This document shows positions 44,611 to 53,456 of a DNA stretch of 64,000 bases, piece after piece. The notes beneath the pieces were generated by a model. The model was given only the letters and a program-made list of their open reading frames with translations, searched no databases and was not told the origin of the DNA. A program made the position numbers and the translations under genes. Source of the DNA: Teichococcus rhizosphaerae (GTDB lineage: Bacteria > Pseudomonadota > Alphaproteobacteria > Acetobacterales > Acetobacteraceae); contig NZ_PDNU01000025.1 of the NCBI RefSeq assembly GCF_002631185.1, positions 43,164-107,163 of the forward strand, in the 5' to 3' direction. The number at the start of each line of letters is the position of its first letter. Within the stretch, counting starts at the first letter, position 1.

Positions 44611-45852
44611 ATGAGCACGAGCCTGACAGGCGTGACCGCCCCGCCCCCCGGCGGACGGCCCGGGCCGCCGCGCCTGGCGCTGGGGCGGGGGCTGGCGGCC
44701 TCGCTGCTGGTGCACGCGGCGCTGGCGCTGTGGCTGCTGTGGTCGCACGAGCCGGAGCCGCTGCCGCAGCCCTCCGAGGCGGAAAGCGTGCCGGTGGTGT
44801 TCGAATCGGCCATGGGCGAGGCGGGGCCGGCCCTGCCGCAGCCGCAGGAGCCGGTGGGCGCGCCCGAGACGCCGGGCGGCGTGCCGACGCCCCTGGCGCC
44901 GCCCGACATTTCGGCGCCGCCCAGCCCTGTTCAGCCGCTTCCTGTCCAGCCGCTTCCTGTCCAGCCGCTTCCTGTCCAGCCGCCGCCTGTCCCGTCGCCG
45001 CCTGTTCAGCCTCCTCCGGTCATGGCCGCGCCCGCGCCGCCGCCCGCCCCATCCCAGGCGCCGCCCGCGAACCCGCCGCCCGCGCCGCCGCCCGCCCTGC
45101 CTTCCCTGGCGGAAGCCCCGCCCGCGCCACCCGCCCCACCCGTGGCGGAAGCGCCGCCCGCTCCTTCCGAGGCACCCGTGGCGCCGCCCGCGCCCGCCCG
45201 GATGGCCGAGGCGCCGCCCGCGCCGGAAGGCGAGCTGCCCACGCCGCCGCCCGCGCCGCTGCCCGACCTTTCGGCCGCGCTGGCGCCGCCCACCCCCCTG
45301 CGGCTGAACCCGCCGCGCCCGCCGCCGCCGCCGCCCCGGCCCCCCGAGGAGGCGCCGCCCCGCCCCAACCCGCTGGCCGGCACGCTGAACCTCGGCCCCA
45401 TGGCGGCGCGGCCCATCGCGCCCGCGCCGCAGCCCCGCCCGGCGCCCGCCCGGCCCGGCCAGCTCGACATGGCGGTGGGGCCGGTGCCGCAGCGCTCGCG
45501 GGCGCCGGAGCCGCCGGCCTTTCGCGGCAACAACTCGATGGTGCATGTCAGCGGTGCGCAGCCGGGGCTGAGCTGGGGGCGGGCCTTCCAGGCCTGGGTG
45601 CAGTCGCGCGGCTTCTACCCGCCGCAGGCCGCCGCCGCAGGCGAGGACGGCCCCGTGGTGCTGCGCGTGACGGTGGCGCGGGACGGGCGCATCGAGGCGG
45701 TGCAGATCACCAGCCGCTCCGGCTCCCGCTGGCTGGACGCGGCGGCGCTGTCGCTGTTCCGCGACCAGGTGGGCCCCGCCTTCACGGCGGACATGGAGGG
45801 GGACAGCACCACCCTGGCCTTCACGGTGAACTACCGCATCATCTACCGCTGA
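44611..45852 (+). CDS. TonB-family protein with long Pro/Ala linker
   Basis: A 413-residue protein. A short cytoplasmic N terminus and one helix (LAASLLVHAALALWLLW, about 29-45) precede a linker of about 260 residues almost entirely Pro/Ala. The C-terminal TonB-type domain is PPQAAAAGEDGPVVLRVTV, then RDGRIEAVQITSRSGSRWLDAAAL and FTVNYRIIY. It should span the periplasm and transmit energy to outer-membrane receptors with ExbBD, which are not in the window. A QPLPV repeat in the linker is encoded by four 15-bp units (44932-44991). Confidence 0.85.
   Translation: MSTSLTGVTAPPPGGRPGPPRLALGRGLAASLLVHAALALWLLWSHEPEPLPQPSEAESVPVVFESAMGEAGPALPQPQEPVGAPETPGGVPTPLAPPDISAPPSPVQPLPVQPLPVQPLPVQPPPVPSPPVQPPPVMAAPAPPPAPSQAPPANPPPAPPPALPSLAEAPPAPPAPPVAEAPPAPSEAPVAPPAPARMAEAPPAPEGELPTPPPAPLPDLSAALAPPTPLRLNPPRPPPPPPRPPEEAPPRPNPLAGTLNLGPMAARPIAPAPQPRPAPARPGQLDMAVGPVPQRSRAPEPPAFRGNNSMVHVSGAQPGLSWGRAFQAWVQSRGFYPPQAAAAGEDGPVVLRVTVARDGRIEAVQITSRSGSRWLDAAALSLFRDQVGPAFTADMEGDSTTLAFTVNYRIIYR
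44932..44991 (+). repeat. 15-bp tandem repeat inside the TonB-like gene
   Basis: Three exact copies of cagccgcttcctgtc (44932-44976) and a fourth with two changes encode QPLPV x3 and QPPPV. Confidence 0.9.
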
Positions 45853-45881
45853 GCGCGCGCCGCCCCGGCGGCGGGCTCAGC
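45848..45881. terminator. Hairpin holding both stop codons of convergent genes
   Basis: The arms gctgagc (45848-45854) and gctcagc (45875-45881), with more GC pairing inside, include the TonB-like gene's TGA and the opposing permease gene's TGA. Confidence 0.55.
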
Positions 45882-46917
45882 CGCGCAGGATGACCGGCCG
45901 CTCCACCGGCTGCTCCTCCGCCGGCTCATGGTCCAGGTAGCCCTCCACATAGAGGCGGCGCACCAGCATCAGCGTCAGCGCGGCCATGGGGGTCGCCAGC
46001 AGCATGCCGAGGAAGCCGAACATCAGCCCGAAGGCCACCAGCGCGATGATGGTCGCGGCCTCCGGCAGGTCCACGCCGCGCTTCTGCACATAAGGGGTGA
46101 TCAGGTAGCTCTCGACCGACTGCACCACGAGATAGACGCCGATGACGGACATCGCGCCGGACAGCCCGTCGGCCAGGCCGAGCAGCACCGCGGGCACCGC
46201 CGCCAGCACCGGGCCGAGCGTCGGGATGAAGGCCAGCAGCGCGGCGATGACGCCCAGCACCGGCGCCAGGGGCACGCCGATCAGCCACAGCCCCGTGCCG
46301 GTGAGCAGCCCCACCACCGCCATGGAGACCATCTGCGCGCCGAGCCAGTTGCGCAGCGTGACGGCCGCCTCCTCGCAGATCAGCCGCGCGCGGGGGCGCA
46401 GAGAGGGCGCCACCAGCGCCTCGATGCCGCGCCGGTAGAGCTTCGGGTCCAGCGCGAAGTAGAGGCCGAGGAAGGAGACCAGCACCACGTTGGCCAGCGC
46501 GCCGAAGGTGGTGTTCAGCGCCGAGAAGGCGGTGCTGCCGCCGCCGCTGGGCAGTTCCATGTTGCCGGGCTTCACCCGCTCCAGCAGCTCCTGCCCCCAG
46601 CCGTAGCGCGAGAGGGTTTCCGAGACGCGCTGGGCGGCGGCCGGCACCTGGCGCCACAGCTCGTTGAGCTGCTCGGCCATGGGGCGGGCGGCCAGCAGGC
46701 CGAGACCGGCGGTGACGAGCAGCAGCAGCAGCAGGAACAGCATCACGCCCGCGCCGTGCGAGACCGGCAGCACGCGGCGCAGCAGCCGCGCCCCGGCATG
46801 CAGGAACACCCCCAGCAGCGCCGCGGCGAAGACCAGCAGCGGCACCTCGGGCAACATCCAGAGCAGCAGCAGCAGCGCGCCCCCCAGAACGAGCAATGAG
46901 ACGGTCCTGCGCGACAT
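45877..46917 (-). CDS. AI-2E / PerM-family permease
   Basis: A 346-residue membrane protein with about seven to eight helices and the UPF0118/PerM layout. Paired N-terminal helices (TVSLLVLGGALLLLLWM) come first, then a long central soluble segment (about 70-140). FIPTLGPVLAAVPAVLLGL, VQSVESYLITPYVQKRGVDLPEAATIIALVAFGLMFGFLGMLLATPM is the signature region. Family members are variously linked to autoinducer-2 or Na+/H+ exchange; the substrate is not predictable. Confidence 0.9.
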   Translation of the reverse strand: MSRRTVSLLVLGGALLLLLWMLPEVPLLVFAAALLGVFLHAGARLLRRVLPVSHGAGVMLFLLLLLLVTAGLGLLAARPMAEQLNELWRQVPAAAQRVSETLSRYGWGQELLERVKPGNMELPSGGGSTAFSALNTTFGALANVVLVSFLGLYFALDPKLYRRGIEALVAPSLRPRARLICEEAAVTLRNWLGAQMVSMAVVGLLTGTGLWLIGVPLAPVLGVIAALLAFIPTLGPVLAAVPAVLLGLADGLSGAMSVIGVYLVVQSVESYLITPYVQKRGVDLPEAATIIALVAFGLMFGFLGMLLATPMAALTLMLVRRLYVEGYLDHEPAEEQPVERPVILRG

Positions 46918-47103
46918 TCCGGGGCTCCTCGGCGCGCTTCCCGGGCGGGGAAGCCGGGCGGTTAAAGCCTGAGCGCGGCAGGGGTTGCGGGAAGCGGGCG
47001 GCCGGGCCCGCGCCGCGCCGCCGGGGCACGGCCCCCTTGCGCCGATCGGCCAGCCCGCCTATCCGGCGGCGGCAACCGCCCCCAATCCGTAAGGATCATT
47101 CCC

Positions 47104-47526
47104 ATGGCCACCGAGCGCACCCTCTCCATCATCAAGCCGGACGCGACCCGCCGCAACCTGACCGGCAAGATCAACGCCAAGTTCGAGGAGAAGGGCCTGC
47201 GCATCGTCGCGCAGAAGCGCATCCAGCTCTCCGAGGCGCAGGCCGGCGCCTTCTACGCCGAGCACAAGGCGCGCCCCTTCTACAACGACCTGGTCTCCTT
47301 CATGACCTCGGGCCCCGTCGTGGTGCAGGTGCTGGAAGGCGAGAACGCCATCGCCGCCAACCGCGAGATCATGGGCGCCACCAACCCGGCCAACGCCGCC
47401 CCGGGCACCATCCGCAAGGAGTTCGCCGAGAGCATCGAGGCGAACAGCGTGCACGGCTCGGACGGCCCCGAGGCCGCCGCCCGCGAGGTCGCCTTCTTCT
47501 TCGCCGGCACCGAGATCGTCGGCTGA
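47104..47526 (+). CDS. ndk: Nucleoside diphosphate kinase
   Basis: Transfers the gamma-phosphate of ATP to NDPs through a phospho-histidine. The 140-residue product is the standard length. [18 protein letters not shown], the Arg-rich [17 protein letters not shown] segment and the active-site His117 in [12 protein letters not shown] are present. Followed by a strong terminator. Confidence 0.98.
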   Translation: MATERTLSIIKPDATRRNLTGKINAKFEEKGLRIVAQKRIQLSEAQAGAFYAEHKARPFYNDLVSFMTSGPVVVQVLEGENAIAANREIMGATNPANAAPGTIRKEFAESIEANSVHGSDGPEAAAREVAFFFAGTEIVG

Positions 47527-47581
47527 GGGGGCGCGGGGGGTTTTCCGCCCCCCGCCTCCGGCCGGCCCGGACGCCGGCAGC

Positions 47582-47617
47582 AAAAAAAGGCGGTCCGCTC
47601 CGGCGGGCCGCCTTTTT
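47582..47617. terminator. Bidirectional intrinsic terminator after ndk
   Basis: A 10-bp stem (47589-47598 with 47603-47612, one G.T) and loop tccg is flanked by seven A on the left and five T on the right. It fits both ndk and the opposing small gene. Confidence 0.92.
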
Positions 47618-47668
47618 CCATGCCCGGCTTCCACCGGGCGCGCCCTGGCGGAAGCCCGGGCGCGGGGG

Positions 47669-47698
47669 CTCAGCCCCGGAAGACTCAGCCCCAGAAGA
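47669..47698 (-). repeat. 15-bp duplication spanning the oxidase subunit IV stop codon
   Basis: Two 15-bp units, ctcagccccggaaga and ctcagccccagaaga, differ by one base. The stop is at the start of the second unit on the plus strand. Read on the minus strand, VFWG-stop is followed in frame by VFRG-stop. Confidence 0.88.
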
Positions 47699-47843
47699 CG
47701 TAGATGAAGAGCAGCAGGACGATGATGGCGCCAATGCTCCACTTGGTGGCCTTCGTGAACATGTCCCAGCCATGGGTGCGCTCGGCGAGGATGTCCTCGG
47801 ACTTCACCTCGACGAAGTCGATCTCTTGATTCACCTCGGCCAT
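47685..47843 (-). CDS. aa3-type cytochrome c oxidase subunit IV-like protein
   Basis: A 52-residue single-helix protein: [20 protein letters not shown], an [19 protein letters not shown] juncture and the helix [13 protein letters not shown]. The acidic soluble head, THGW-F-K segment and one C-terminal helix fit the small bacterial aa3 oxidase subunit IV family. No other oxidase genes are nearby. Start ATG at 47843 is chosen by homology; a longer frame starts in an Arg-rich stretch. Its last codons are duplicated downstream. Confidence 0.72.
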   Translation of the reverse strand: MAEVNQEIDFVEVKSEDILAERTHGWDMFTKATKWSIGAIIVLLLFIYVFWG

Positions 47844-48040
47844 GGGGTTCCCTCTGCTGCGCCAGCCTGAACGCGCAGCAATACGGATCGCGCGGCGCAT
47901 CGGCAAGAGGCTTGGCGACGCGGCCAAGGCGCCGCCACCGGGGGGCGCCGCTGGGGATGGCTGCCGGCCGGGAAGGGGCGGGGGATGGCGCGGGAACCTC
48001 TCCGCCGCCGCGGCGTTGCCCCCGGCAGGAGGACCAGCCC

Positions 48041-48529
48041 ATGCCGATCACCCTGGAAGGCTCCTGCCGCTGCGGCACCATCTGCTTCTCGGTGGCCAGC
48101 CACACGCCGCACCCCTACCAGCGGTGCTATTGCAGCATCTGCCGCAAGACGGCGGGGGGCGGGGGCTATGCCATCAACATCATGGGCGTGGCGGAGACGC
48201 TGAAGCGCCAGGGCCGCACCGCCATCTACCGCGCCGAGATCCGCGCCGATGACGGGCGCTGCGAGACCAGCAGCGGCGAGCGGCACTTCTGCCCCCGCTG
48301 CGCCAGCGCCCTCTGGATGGCCGATCCTTCCTGGCCCGGGCTGGTGCACCCCTTCGCCTCGGCCATCGACACGCCGCTGCCGGTGCCGCCCAGCCGCGTC
48401 CACCTGATGCTGAAGGACAAGGCCCCCTGGGTGGAGCCGCAGATCGGCCAGGGGGATGCCTGCTTCGACGCCTATCCGGAGGAGTCGATCGAGGAATGGC
48501 ACCGCCGGCGGGGCCTGTGGGTGGCGTGA
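48041..48529 (+). CDS. GFA-family zinc protein
   Basis: A 162-residue protein of the glutathione-dependent formaldehyde-activating enzyme/CENP-V fold. The zinc-binding Cys are in [28 protein letters not shown] and [11 protein letters not shown]. Most bacterial members have no proven activity. The ribosome-binding site caggagg lies 10 nt upstream of ATG at 48041. It is monocistronic as far as can be seen. Confidence 0.9.
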   Translation: MPITLEGSCRCGTICFSVASHTPHPYQRCYCSICRKTAGGGGYAINIMGVAETLKRQGRTAIYRAEIRADDGRCETSSGERHFCPRCASALWMADPSWPGLVHPFASAIDTPLPVPPSRVHLMLKDKAPWVEPQIGQGDACFDAYPEESIEEWHRRRGLWVA

Positions 48530-48665
48530 GCGGCGGCGGGGGCGGGCCTGGGTCGGCCCGTGAAACAGCCGCGTGAAATTGAGTCGCCGCATCAAAAACC
48601 GCGCCGCCCCTTGCGTTTTTCCCTCCCGCCAAGCCGGAAGCCGCTTGGCGTCAGAGGAGGATCAC

Positions 48666-48875
48666 ATGTCACGCACCACCTTGGCGGCCCTGGTTTTCGC
48701 CGGTCTTTCCCTTGCCGCTTGCGGCTCCAGCCCGGGCGGGCGGGCCGTCTCGGGCGGCCTGCTGGGCGCCGGTGCCGGTGCCGGCGTCAGCGCCCTGACC
48801 GGCGGCAATGTCGGGACCGGCGCCCTGGTGGGTGGCGGCATCGGCGCCGCCGGCGGCGCGCTGACCGCGCGCTGA
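48666..48875 (+). CDS. Small glycine-rich lipoprotein
   Basis: A 69-residue protein with lipoprotein signal MSRTTLAALVFAGLSLAACG (lipobox LAAC, Cys19). The mature part is almost all Gly/Ala/Val (GLLGAGAGAGVSALTGG, ALVGGGIGAAGGAL), like glycine-zipper proteins that insert into membranes. gaggagg precedes ATG at 48666. The role is unknown. A degenerate Pro/Gly-type repeat (about 48935-48995) follows before the next gene. Confidence 0.8.
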   Translation: MSRTTLAALVFAGLSLAACGSSPGGRAVSGGLLGAGAGAGVSALTGGNVGTGALVGGGIGAAGGALTAR

Positions 48876-49013
48876 GCAAGGCCCGGCCACAACTCCCCGA
48901 GGAAGGCCGGGAACCGCTCCCCGGCCTTCCTGTTCCGGCGCACCCGTTCCGGTGCCCTTTCTCCGGCGCCCCTTCTCCTGCGCCCCTGTTCCGATGCAGA
49001 GCGCGCGCTTCCC

Positions 49014-49940
49014 TCAGAAGCCCACCTTGTCCCCGCCCTTCAGCGCCAGGATCTCGCGCGCCTCGTCCGGCGAGGCCACTTCCAGCCCCAGCCCCTCGAT
49101 GATCTGCCGCGCCAGCCGCACCTGCTCGGCGTTGCTCTCGGCCAGGCGGCCGGGGCCTGCCCACAGGCTGTCCTCAAGCCCGACGCGCACATTGCCGCCC
49201 ATGGCCGCCGCCATGGCCGCGATGGGGAGCTGGTTGCGCCCGGCGCCGAGCACGGACCAGCGGTAGTTGTCGCCGAACAGCCGGTCGGCCGTGCGCTTCA
49301 TGTGCATCACGTCCTCCGGGTGGGCGCCGATGCCGCCCTGCAGGCCGAACACCGTCTGGATGAAGAGCGGGCCCTTCACGATGCCCTGGTCGAAGAAATA
49401 CTTCAGGTTGTAGAGGTGCGCCGTGTCGTAGCACTCGAACTCGAAGCGGGTGCCGTTCTCCGCGCAGGTCGTCAGGATGTACTCGATGTCGGCGAAGCTG
49501 TTGCGGAAGATGATGCTTTTGTCGAAGAGGTAGTCCTTCTCCCACGGGTGCTTGAATTCCTTGAACCGGTTCAGCATGCCGAACAGGCCGAAATTCATGC
49601 TGCCCATGTTCAGGCTGGCCACTTCCGGCCGGTAGGTGGCGGCCGGGCGCACCCGCTCCTCGATGGTCATGGTGGGCGCGCCGCCGGTGGTGATGTTGAT
49701 CACCGCGCCGCAGCGCTGCTTGATCACCTGGAGGAACGGGGCGAAGCCCTCGGGCGACTGGTCGGGGCGGCCATCCACCGGGTTGCGCGCGTGCAGGTGG
49801 ACGATGGCGGCGCCCGCCTCCGCCGCGCCGATCGCGGCATCGGCGATCTGCTGGGCGGTGACGGGCAGCGCGGGCGACATGCTCGGCGTGTGGATCGCAC
49901 CCGTGACGGCGCAGGTGATGACGACTTTCCGCTTGGCCAT
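49014..49940 (-). CDS. BKACE-family beta-keto acid cleavage enzyme
   Basis: A 308-residue Zn-dependent enzyme of the 3-keto-5-aminohexanoate cleavage (BKACE, DUF849) family. It exchanges acetyl-CoA with a beta-keto acid to give acetoacetate and a new acyl-CoA. KVVITCAVTGAIHTPSMSP, the Zn-binding HLHARNPVDGRP, and NITTGG are diagnostic. It lies one base after the carnitine-dehydrogenase-like gene. That pairing matches dehydrocarnitine cleavage in carnitine catabolism, though other beta-keto acids are possible. Confidence 0.92.
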   Translation of the reverse strand: MAKRKVVITCAVTGAIHTPSMSPALPVTAQQIADAAIGAAEAGAAIVHLHARNPVDGRPDQSPEGFAPFLQVIKQRCGAVINITTGGAPTMTIEERVRPAATYRPEVASLNMGSMNFGLFGMLNRFKEFKHPWEKDYLFDKSIIFRNSFADIEYILTTCAENGTRFEFECYDTAHLYNLKYFFDQGIVKGPLFIQTVFGLQGGIGAHPEDVMHMKRTADRLFGDNYRWSVLGAGRNQLPIAAMAAAMGGNVRVGLEDSLWAGPGRLAESNAEQVRLARQIIEGLGLEVASPDEAREILALKGGDKVGF

Positions 49941-49941
49941 G

Positions 49942-50877
49942 TCAGCCCTCCTCTTGTGTCAGCTTGTGCGCGCGCAGCGCGGCGAGCCGGCGGTCGCGCC
50001 AGCGCATCCTTTCCGGCAGGTCGCCGGACGCGCCCCATTCCTCCAGGATGCGCCCGATGACCGGCGCCTCATAGACCTCCGGCCCGGCCGCCTCCGCGGC
50101 GAGGCGCCTGTAGAAGCCGGCGTAGCGCGCGCAGTAGTCGGGGATGCCGCCCGGCGCGTTCAGCTCGATGGTCTCGAACGGCCCCATGAAGGACCAGCGC
50201 AGGCCGAGCCCGTCCTTCACCGTGTGGTCGAGGTCCTGCGGCGTGACGTAGCCCTCCGACACCAGCCGGAACGCCTCGGCCAGCAGCGCGCCCTGCAGGC
50301 GGTTGAGGACGAAGCCCTCCACCTCCTTCAGCACGGCGATCGGCACCTGGCCGATGGCGGCGTAGATCTCCCGCGCCCGCGCCACCGTCTCCGGCGCGGT
50401 CCAGGGCGCGCCGGACAGCTCCACCAGCGGGATCAGGTGCGGCGGGTTCACCGGATGCGCGACCAGGCAGCGCGCGCGGCCCGGCAGCGCCTCGGTGAAG
50501 AGCGAGGCGCGGATGGCGGAGGAGGAGGAGGCCAGGATGCATCCCCGCGGCGCCAGCCGGTCCATCTCGGCGAAGAGCGCCCGCTTCACCTCCAGCCGCT
50601 CCGGGCCGTTCTCCTGCGCCAGGGCCGCGTCCGACACCGCCTCGGCGAGGCTGCCCACGGCCTGGATGCGCCGCGCGGCGCCGCCGGGATCCTCGCACAG
50701 CCCCTGCTCGGCGAGGTCGGCGAGGCCCCGGGCGCACAGCCCCTCGGCCTCCGACGCGACACGGGGGGCGGGGTCGTGCAGCGCCACCGCCCATCCGGCG
50801 CGGGCGAAGACCATCGCCCAGGCGCGGCCGATCAGGCCGGCGCCGACAATGGCGACCTTGGAGTGGTGCGTGCTCAT
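49942..50877 (-). CDS. 3-hydroxyacyl-CoA / L-carnitine dehydrogenase-like enzyme
   Basis: A 311-residue NAD-dependent dehydrogenase. VAIVGAGLIGRAWAMVFA is the NAD-binding loop. ILASSSSAIRASLF and AHPVNPPHLIPLVE (catalytic His) are typical of the 3HCDH/lambda-crystallin/carnitine dehydrogenase group. The C-terminal domain starts around EGFVLNRLQGALLAEAFRLV. It would oxidise a 3-hydroxy acid (carnitine or relative) to the 3-keto acid that the following BKACE cleaves. Start ATG at 50877 (MSTHHSKVAIVG). Confidence 0.88.
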   Translation of the reverse strand: MSTHHSKVAIVGAGLIGRAWAMVFARAGWAVALHDPAPRVASEAEGLCARGLADLAEQGLCEDPGGAARRIQAVGSLAEAVSDAALAQENGPERLEVKRALFAEMDRLAPRGCILASSSSAIRASLFTEALPGRARCLVAHPVNPPHLIPLVELSGAPWTAPETVARAREIYAAIGQVPIAVLKEVEGFVLNRLQGALLAEAFRLVSEGYVTPQDLDHTVKDGLGLRWSFMGPFETIELNAPGGIPDYCARYAGFYRRLAAEAAGPEVYEAPVIGRILEEWGASGDLPERMRWRDRRLAALRAHKLTQEEG

Positions 50878-50935
50878 CGCTTCCTTCCGTTGTGCGTGCC
50901 GGGAAGGACGCCGCCCTCTCCAGCTTCCATCCGCC

Positions 50936-53446
50936 TCACAGCCACAGCACCTTGCGCCGCAGCTCCAGGTCATCGCGCAGCAGCTTCGAGGCGCCGGTCC
51001 AGGTGACGGCGCCGCGCTCCAGCGCCACCGTCTCGTCGGACAGCGCCAGCGCCAGGTCCAGGTTGTGGTCCACGATGATGATGGAGATCTCCCGGCGCAG
51101 CCTGTCGAAGGCCTCGAACAGCTCCTCCGTCACCGCCGGCGAGAGGCCCTCGAAGGGCTCGTCCAGCAGCAGCAGGCGGGTGTCGCCCGACAGCGCGCGG
51201 GCCACCGCCACCATCTGCTGCTCGCCGCCCGAGAGCGCGTCGGCCGGGGTGCGCCAGCGCTGCCTCAGGCGCGGGAAGAACTCCAGCACCTTCTCCTCCT
51301 CCCAGTGTCCGCCGGCGCCGGTCAGGCGCTTGAGGCGGCCGAGCGCCAGGTTCTCCGCCACCGACATGCCGGCGAACAGCCCGCGCCCCTGGGGGACGAA
51401 GCCCACGCCGCGCCGGGCGATGCGGTCCGACGGCAGGCCGGCGATCTCCTCGCCCGCCAGCGTCATGCTGCCCGAGGCCGGCCGGGCGATGCCCATGATG
51501 GATTTCAGCAGCGTGGACTTGCCCGCGCCGTTGCGCCCGAGCAGCGCCAGGATCTCGCCCCGCCGCACCTCGAAGGAGACGCCCTGCAGGATGTGGCTCT
51601 TGCCGTAGAAGGTGTTGATGCCGTCGAGCTTCAGCAGCACCTCGCCGGTCATCGCCGAGGCGCGTTCCCTGGCCGCGATGGCGCTGCTGCCGGAGCCGAG
51701 ATAGACGGCCTGCACGCGGCTGTCGGTGCGCGCATCCTCCACCGTGCCGTCCACCAGCACCTCGCCGTCGTTCATCACCGTCACATGGTCGGCCAGGGCG
51801 AAGACGCGGTCGATGTCGTGCTCCACCAGCAGCACGGGGATGTCGGCGGAGACGCGCTTGATCAGCTCGCCGACGCGGACGCGCTCGGCGGTGGCCAGCC
51901 CCGCCAGCGGCTCGTCGAGCAGCAGGATGCGCGGGCGGGTGGCGACGGCCACCGCCATGTCCACCAGCCGCTGCCCGCCATAGGACAGGGCGCCGGCCTC
52001 GGCCCGCTCGATGCCGGCGAGCCCCATCCAGTGCAGCAGCGTGGCGGTGTCGTCCGCCATGTCGTCATAGGAGCGCGCGTCGTGCCACAGGCCGAAGCGG
52101 GCCGGGTGGCGGGCCTGGATGGCGAGGCGCAGGTTCTCGGCGATGGACAGGCCGGGGAAGAGGTTGGTGATCTGGAAGGAGCGGCCGATGCCGGCGCGGG
52201 TGATGGCCTGCGGGCTGAGGCCGGTGGCGTCCCGCCCGTCCAGCGTGACGGTGCCGGCATCGGGCGGGAACATGCCGGAAAGGAGGTTGAAGGCCGAGGT
52301 CTTGCCGGCGCCGTTGGGGCCGATCAGCGCGTGCAGCGTGCGGTCCCGCACCGCGAAGGAGACGCCGCGCACGGCCTGGACGCGGCCGAAGCTCTTGCGC
52401 AGCCCGCCCGCCGCCAGCACCGGGCCGGCCGCGGTGCCGGGGCGGATGAAGCGCACCGGCACCGGCGTCGGCGCCGCGGTGCGGCGGGCGGACATCGCCG
52501 CGTCCTCCACCACCCGCTTGCGGAACGGCGCCAGCAGCCGGCCGCCCACCCCCACCAGACCGTCCGGCGAGAAGACGATGAAGCCCACGAAGAGCAGGCC
52601 GAACACTAGCAGCCAGTTGGCCGTGTAGATCGAGAGGAACTCGCGGAACAGGATGTAGAACAGCGCGCCGAGCGCGGGGCCCAGGAAGGAGCGCATGCCG
52701 CCGATCACCACCATGGCCAGCAGCTCGCCCGAGAAGGCGATGGCGATGGGCTCGGCCGAGGCGAAGCGGTGGTTGTAGGCGGAGAGCATCCCCGCCAGGG
52801 CGGTGACGCTGGCCGAGAGCGCGAAGGCCAGCACCTTGTAGCGGTAGGTGCTGTAGCCCACGAAGCGGGCGCGCTGCTCGTTCTCGCGGATGGCCACGAG
52901 CACCGTGCCCACGGGCGCGTGGTGGAAGCGCCACAGCGCGAACACCACCAGGAAGCCGATGGCGGCCACCACCGCGTAATAGGCCAGCGGGTCGTCGAGG
53001 AAGGCGTAGCGCGCGATGCCGCCGAAGCCGTCCTCGCCGCCCGTCAGCTCGGTCCAGCGGAAGGCGATGGTGAACAGCATGGCCGTCAGCGCCAGCGTCA
53101 GCAGCGAGAAGTAGACGCCGCTGCGGCGCAGGATGAGCAGGCCCGCCAGCGTGGCCATGGTGGCCACCAGCGCCAGGCCCAGCAGCACGGGCAGCAGCAT
53201 GTCGCCGGGGAAGAGGTGGCGCTGCAGGATGCCGGCGGCATAGGCGCCGATGCCGAACCAGGCGCCGTGGCCGAAGGAGACGAGGCCGGTATGGCCCACC
53301 AGGATGTTCAGCCCCATCACGGCGATGGCGAAGACCACCACGTCGGTGGCCGACTTCAGGGTGAGGCCCAGCGCCGGCAGCAGCACCGGCAGCAGCAGCA
53401 GCGCGGCGAGCGCGATCAGCAGGGGGCGGAGTTCGCGGGTCATCAT
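50936..53446 (-). CDS. Branched-chain-type ABC transporter: LivM, LivG and LivF fused in one polypeptide
   Basis: An 836-residue fusion. Residues about 1-320 are a LivM-type permease (ALGLTLKSATDVVVFAIAVMGLNILVG, GLVSFGHGAWFGIGAYAAG). About 345-600 is a LivG ATPase (GPNGAGKTSAFNLLSG, SYGGQRLVDMAVAVATRPRILLLDEPLAGL). About 605-836 is a LivF ATPase (GRNGAGKSTLLKSIMG, LSGGEQQMVAVARAL, LLLDEPFEGL). The family normally has three separate genes. There is no stop or frameshift between the parts. Two adjacent ATGs (53446, 53443) are possible starts. It imports an amino acid or amide-like solute together with LivH. Confidence 0.9.
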   Translation of the reverse strand: MMTRELRPLLIALAALLLLPVLLPALGLTLKSATDVVVFAIAVMGLNILVGHTGLVSFGHGAWFGIGAYAAGILQRHLFPGDMLLPVLLGLALVATMATLAGLLILRRSGVYFSLLTLALTAMLFTIAFRWTELTGGEDGFGGIARYAFLDDPLAYYAVVAAIGFLVVFALWRFHHAPVGTVLVAIRENEQRARFVGYSTYRYKVLAFALSASVTALAGMLSAYNHRFASAEPIAIAFSGELLAMVVIGGMRSFLGPALGALFYILFREFLSIYTANWLLVFGLLFVGFIVFSPDGLVGVGGRLLAPFRKRVVEDAAMSARRTAAPTPVPVRFIRPGTAAGPVLAAGGLRKSFGRVQAVRGVSFAVRDRTLHALIGPNGAGKTSAFNLLSGMFPPDAGTVTLDGRDATGLSPQAITRAGIGRSFQITNLFPGLSIAENLRLAIQARHPARFGLWHDARSYDDMADDTATLLHWMGLAGIERAEAGALSYGGQRLVDMAVAVATRPRILLLDEPLAGLATAERVRVGELIKRVSADIPVLLVEHDIDRVFALADHVTVMNDGEVLVDGTVEDARTDSRVQAVYLGSGSSAIAARERASAMTGEVLLKLDGINTFYGKSHILQGVSFEVRRGEILALLGRNGAGKSTLLKSIMGIARPASGSMTLAGEEIAGLPSDRIARRGVGFVPQGRGLFAGMSVAENLALGRLKRLTGAGGHWEEEKVLEFFPRLRQRWRTPADALSGGEQQMVAVARALSGDTRLLLLDEPFEGLSPAVTEELFEAFDRLRREISIIIVDHNLDLALALSDETVALERGAVTWTGASKLLRDDLELRRKVLWL

Positions 53447-53456
53447 GGCGTGGCGC

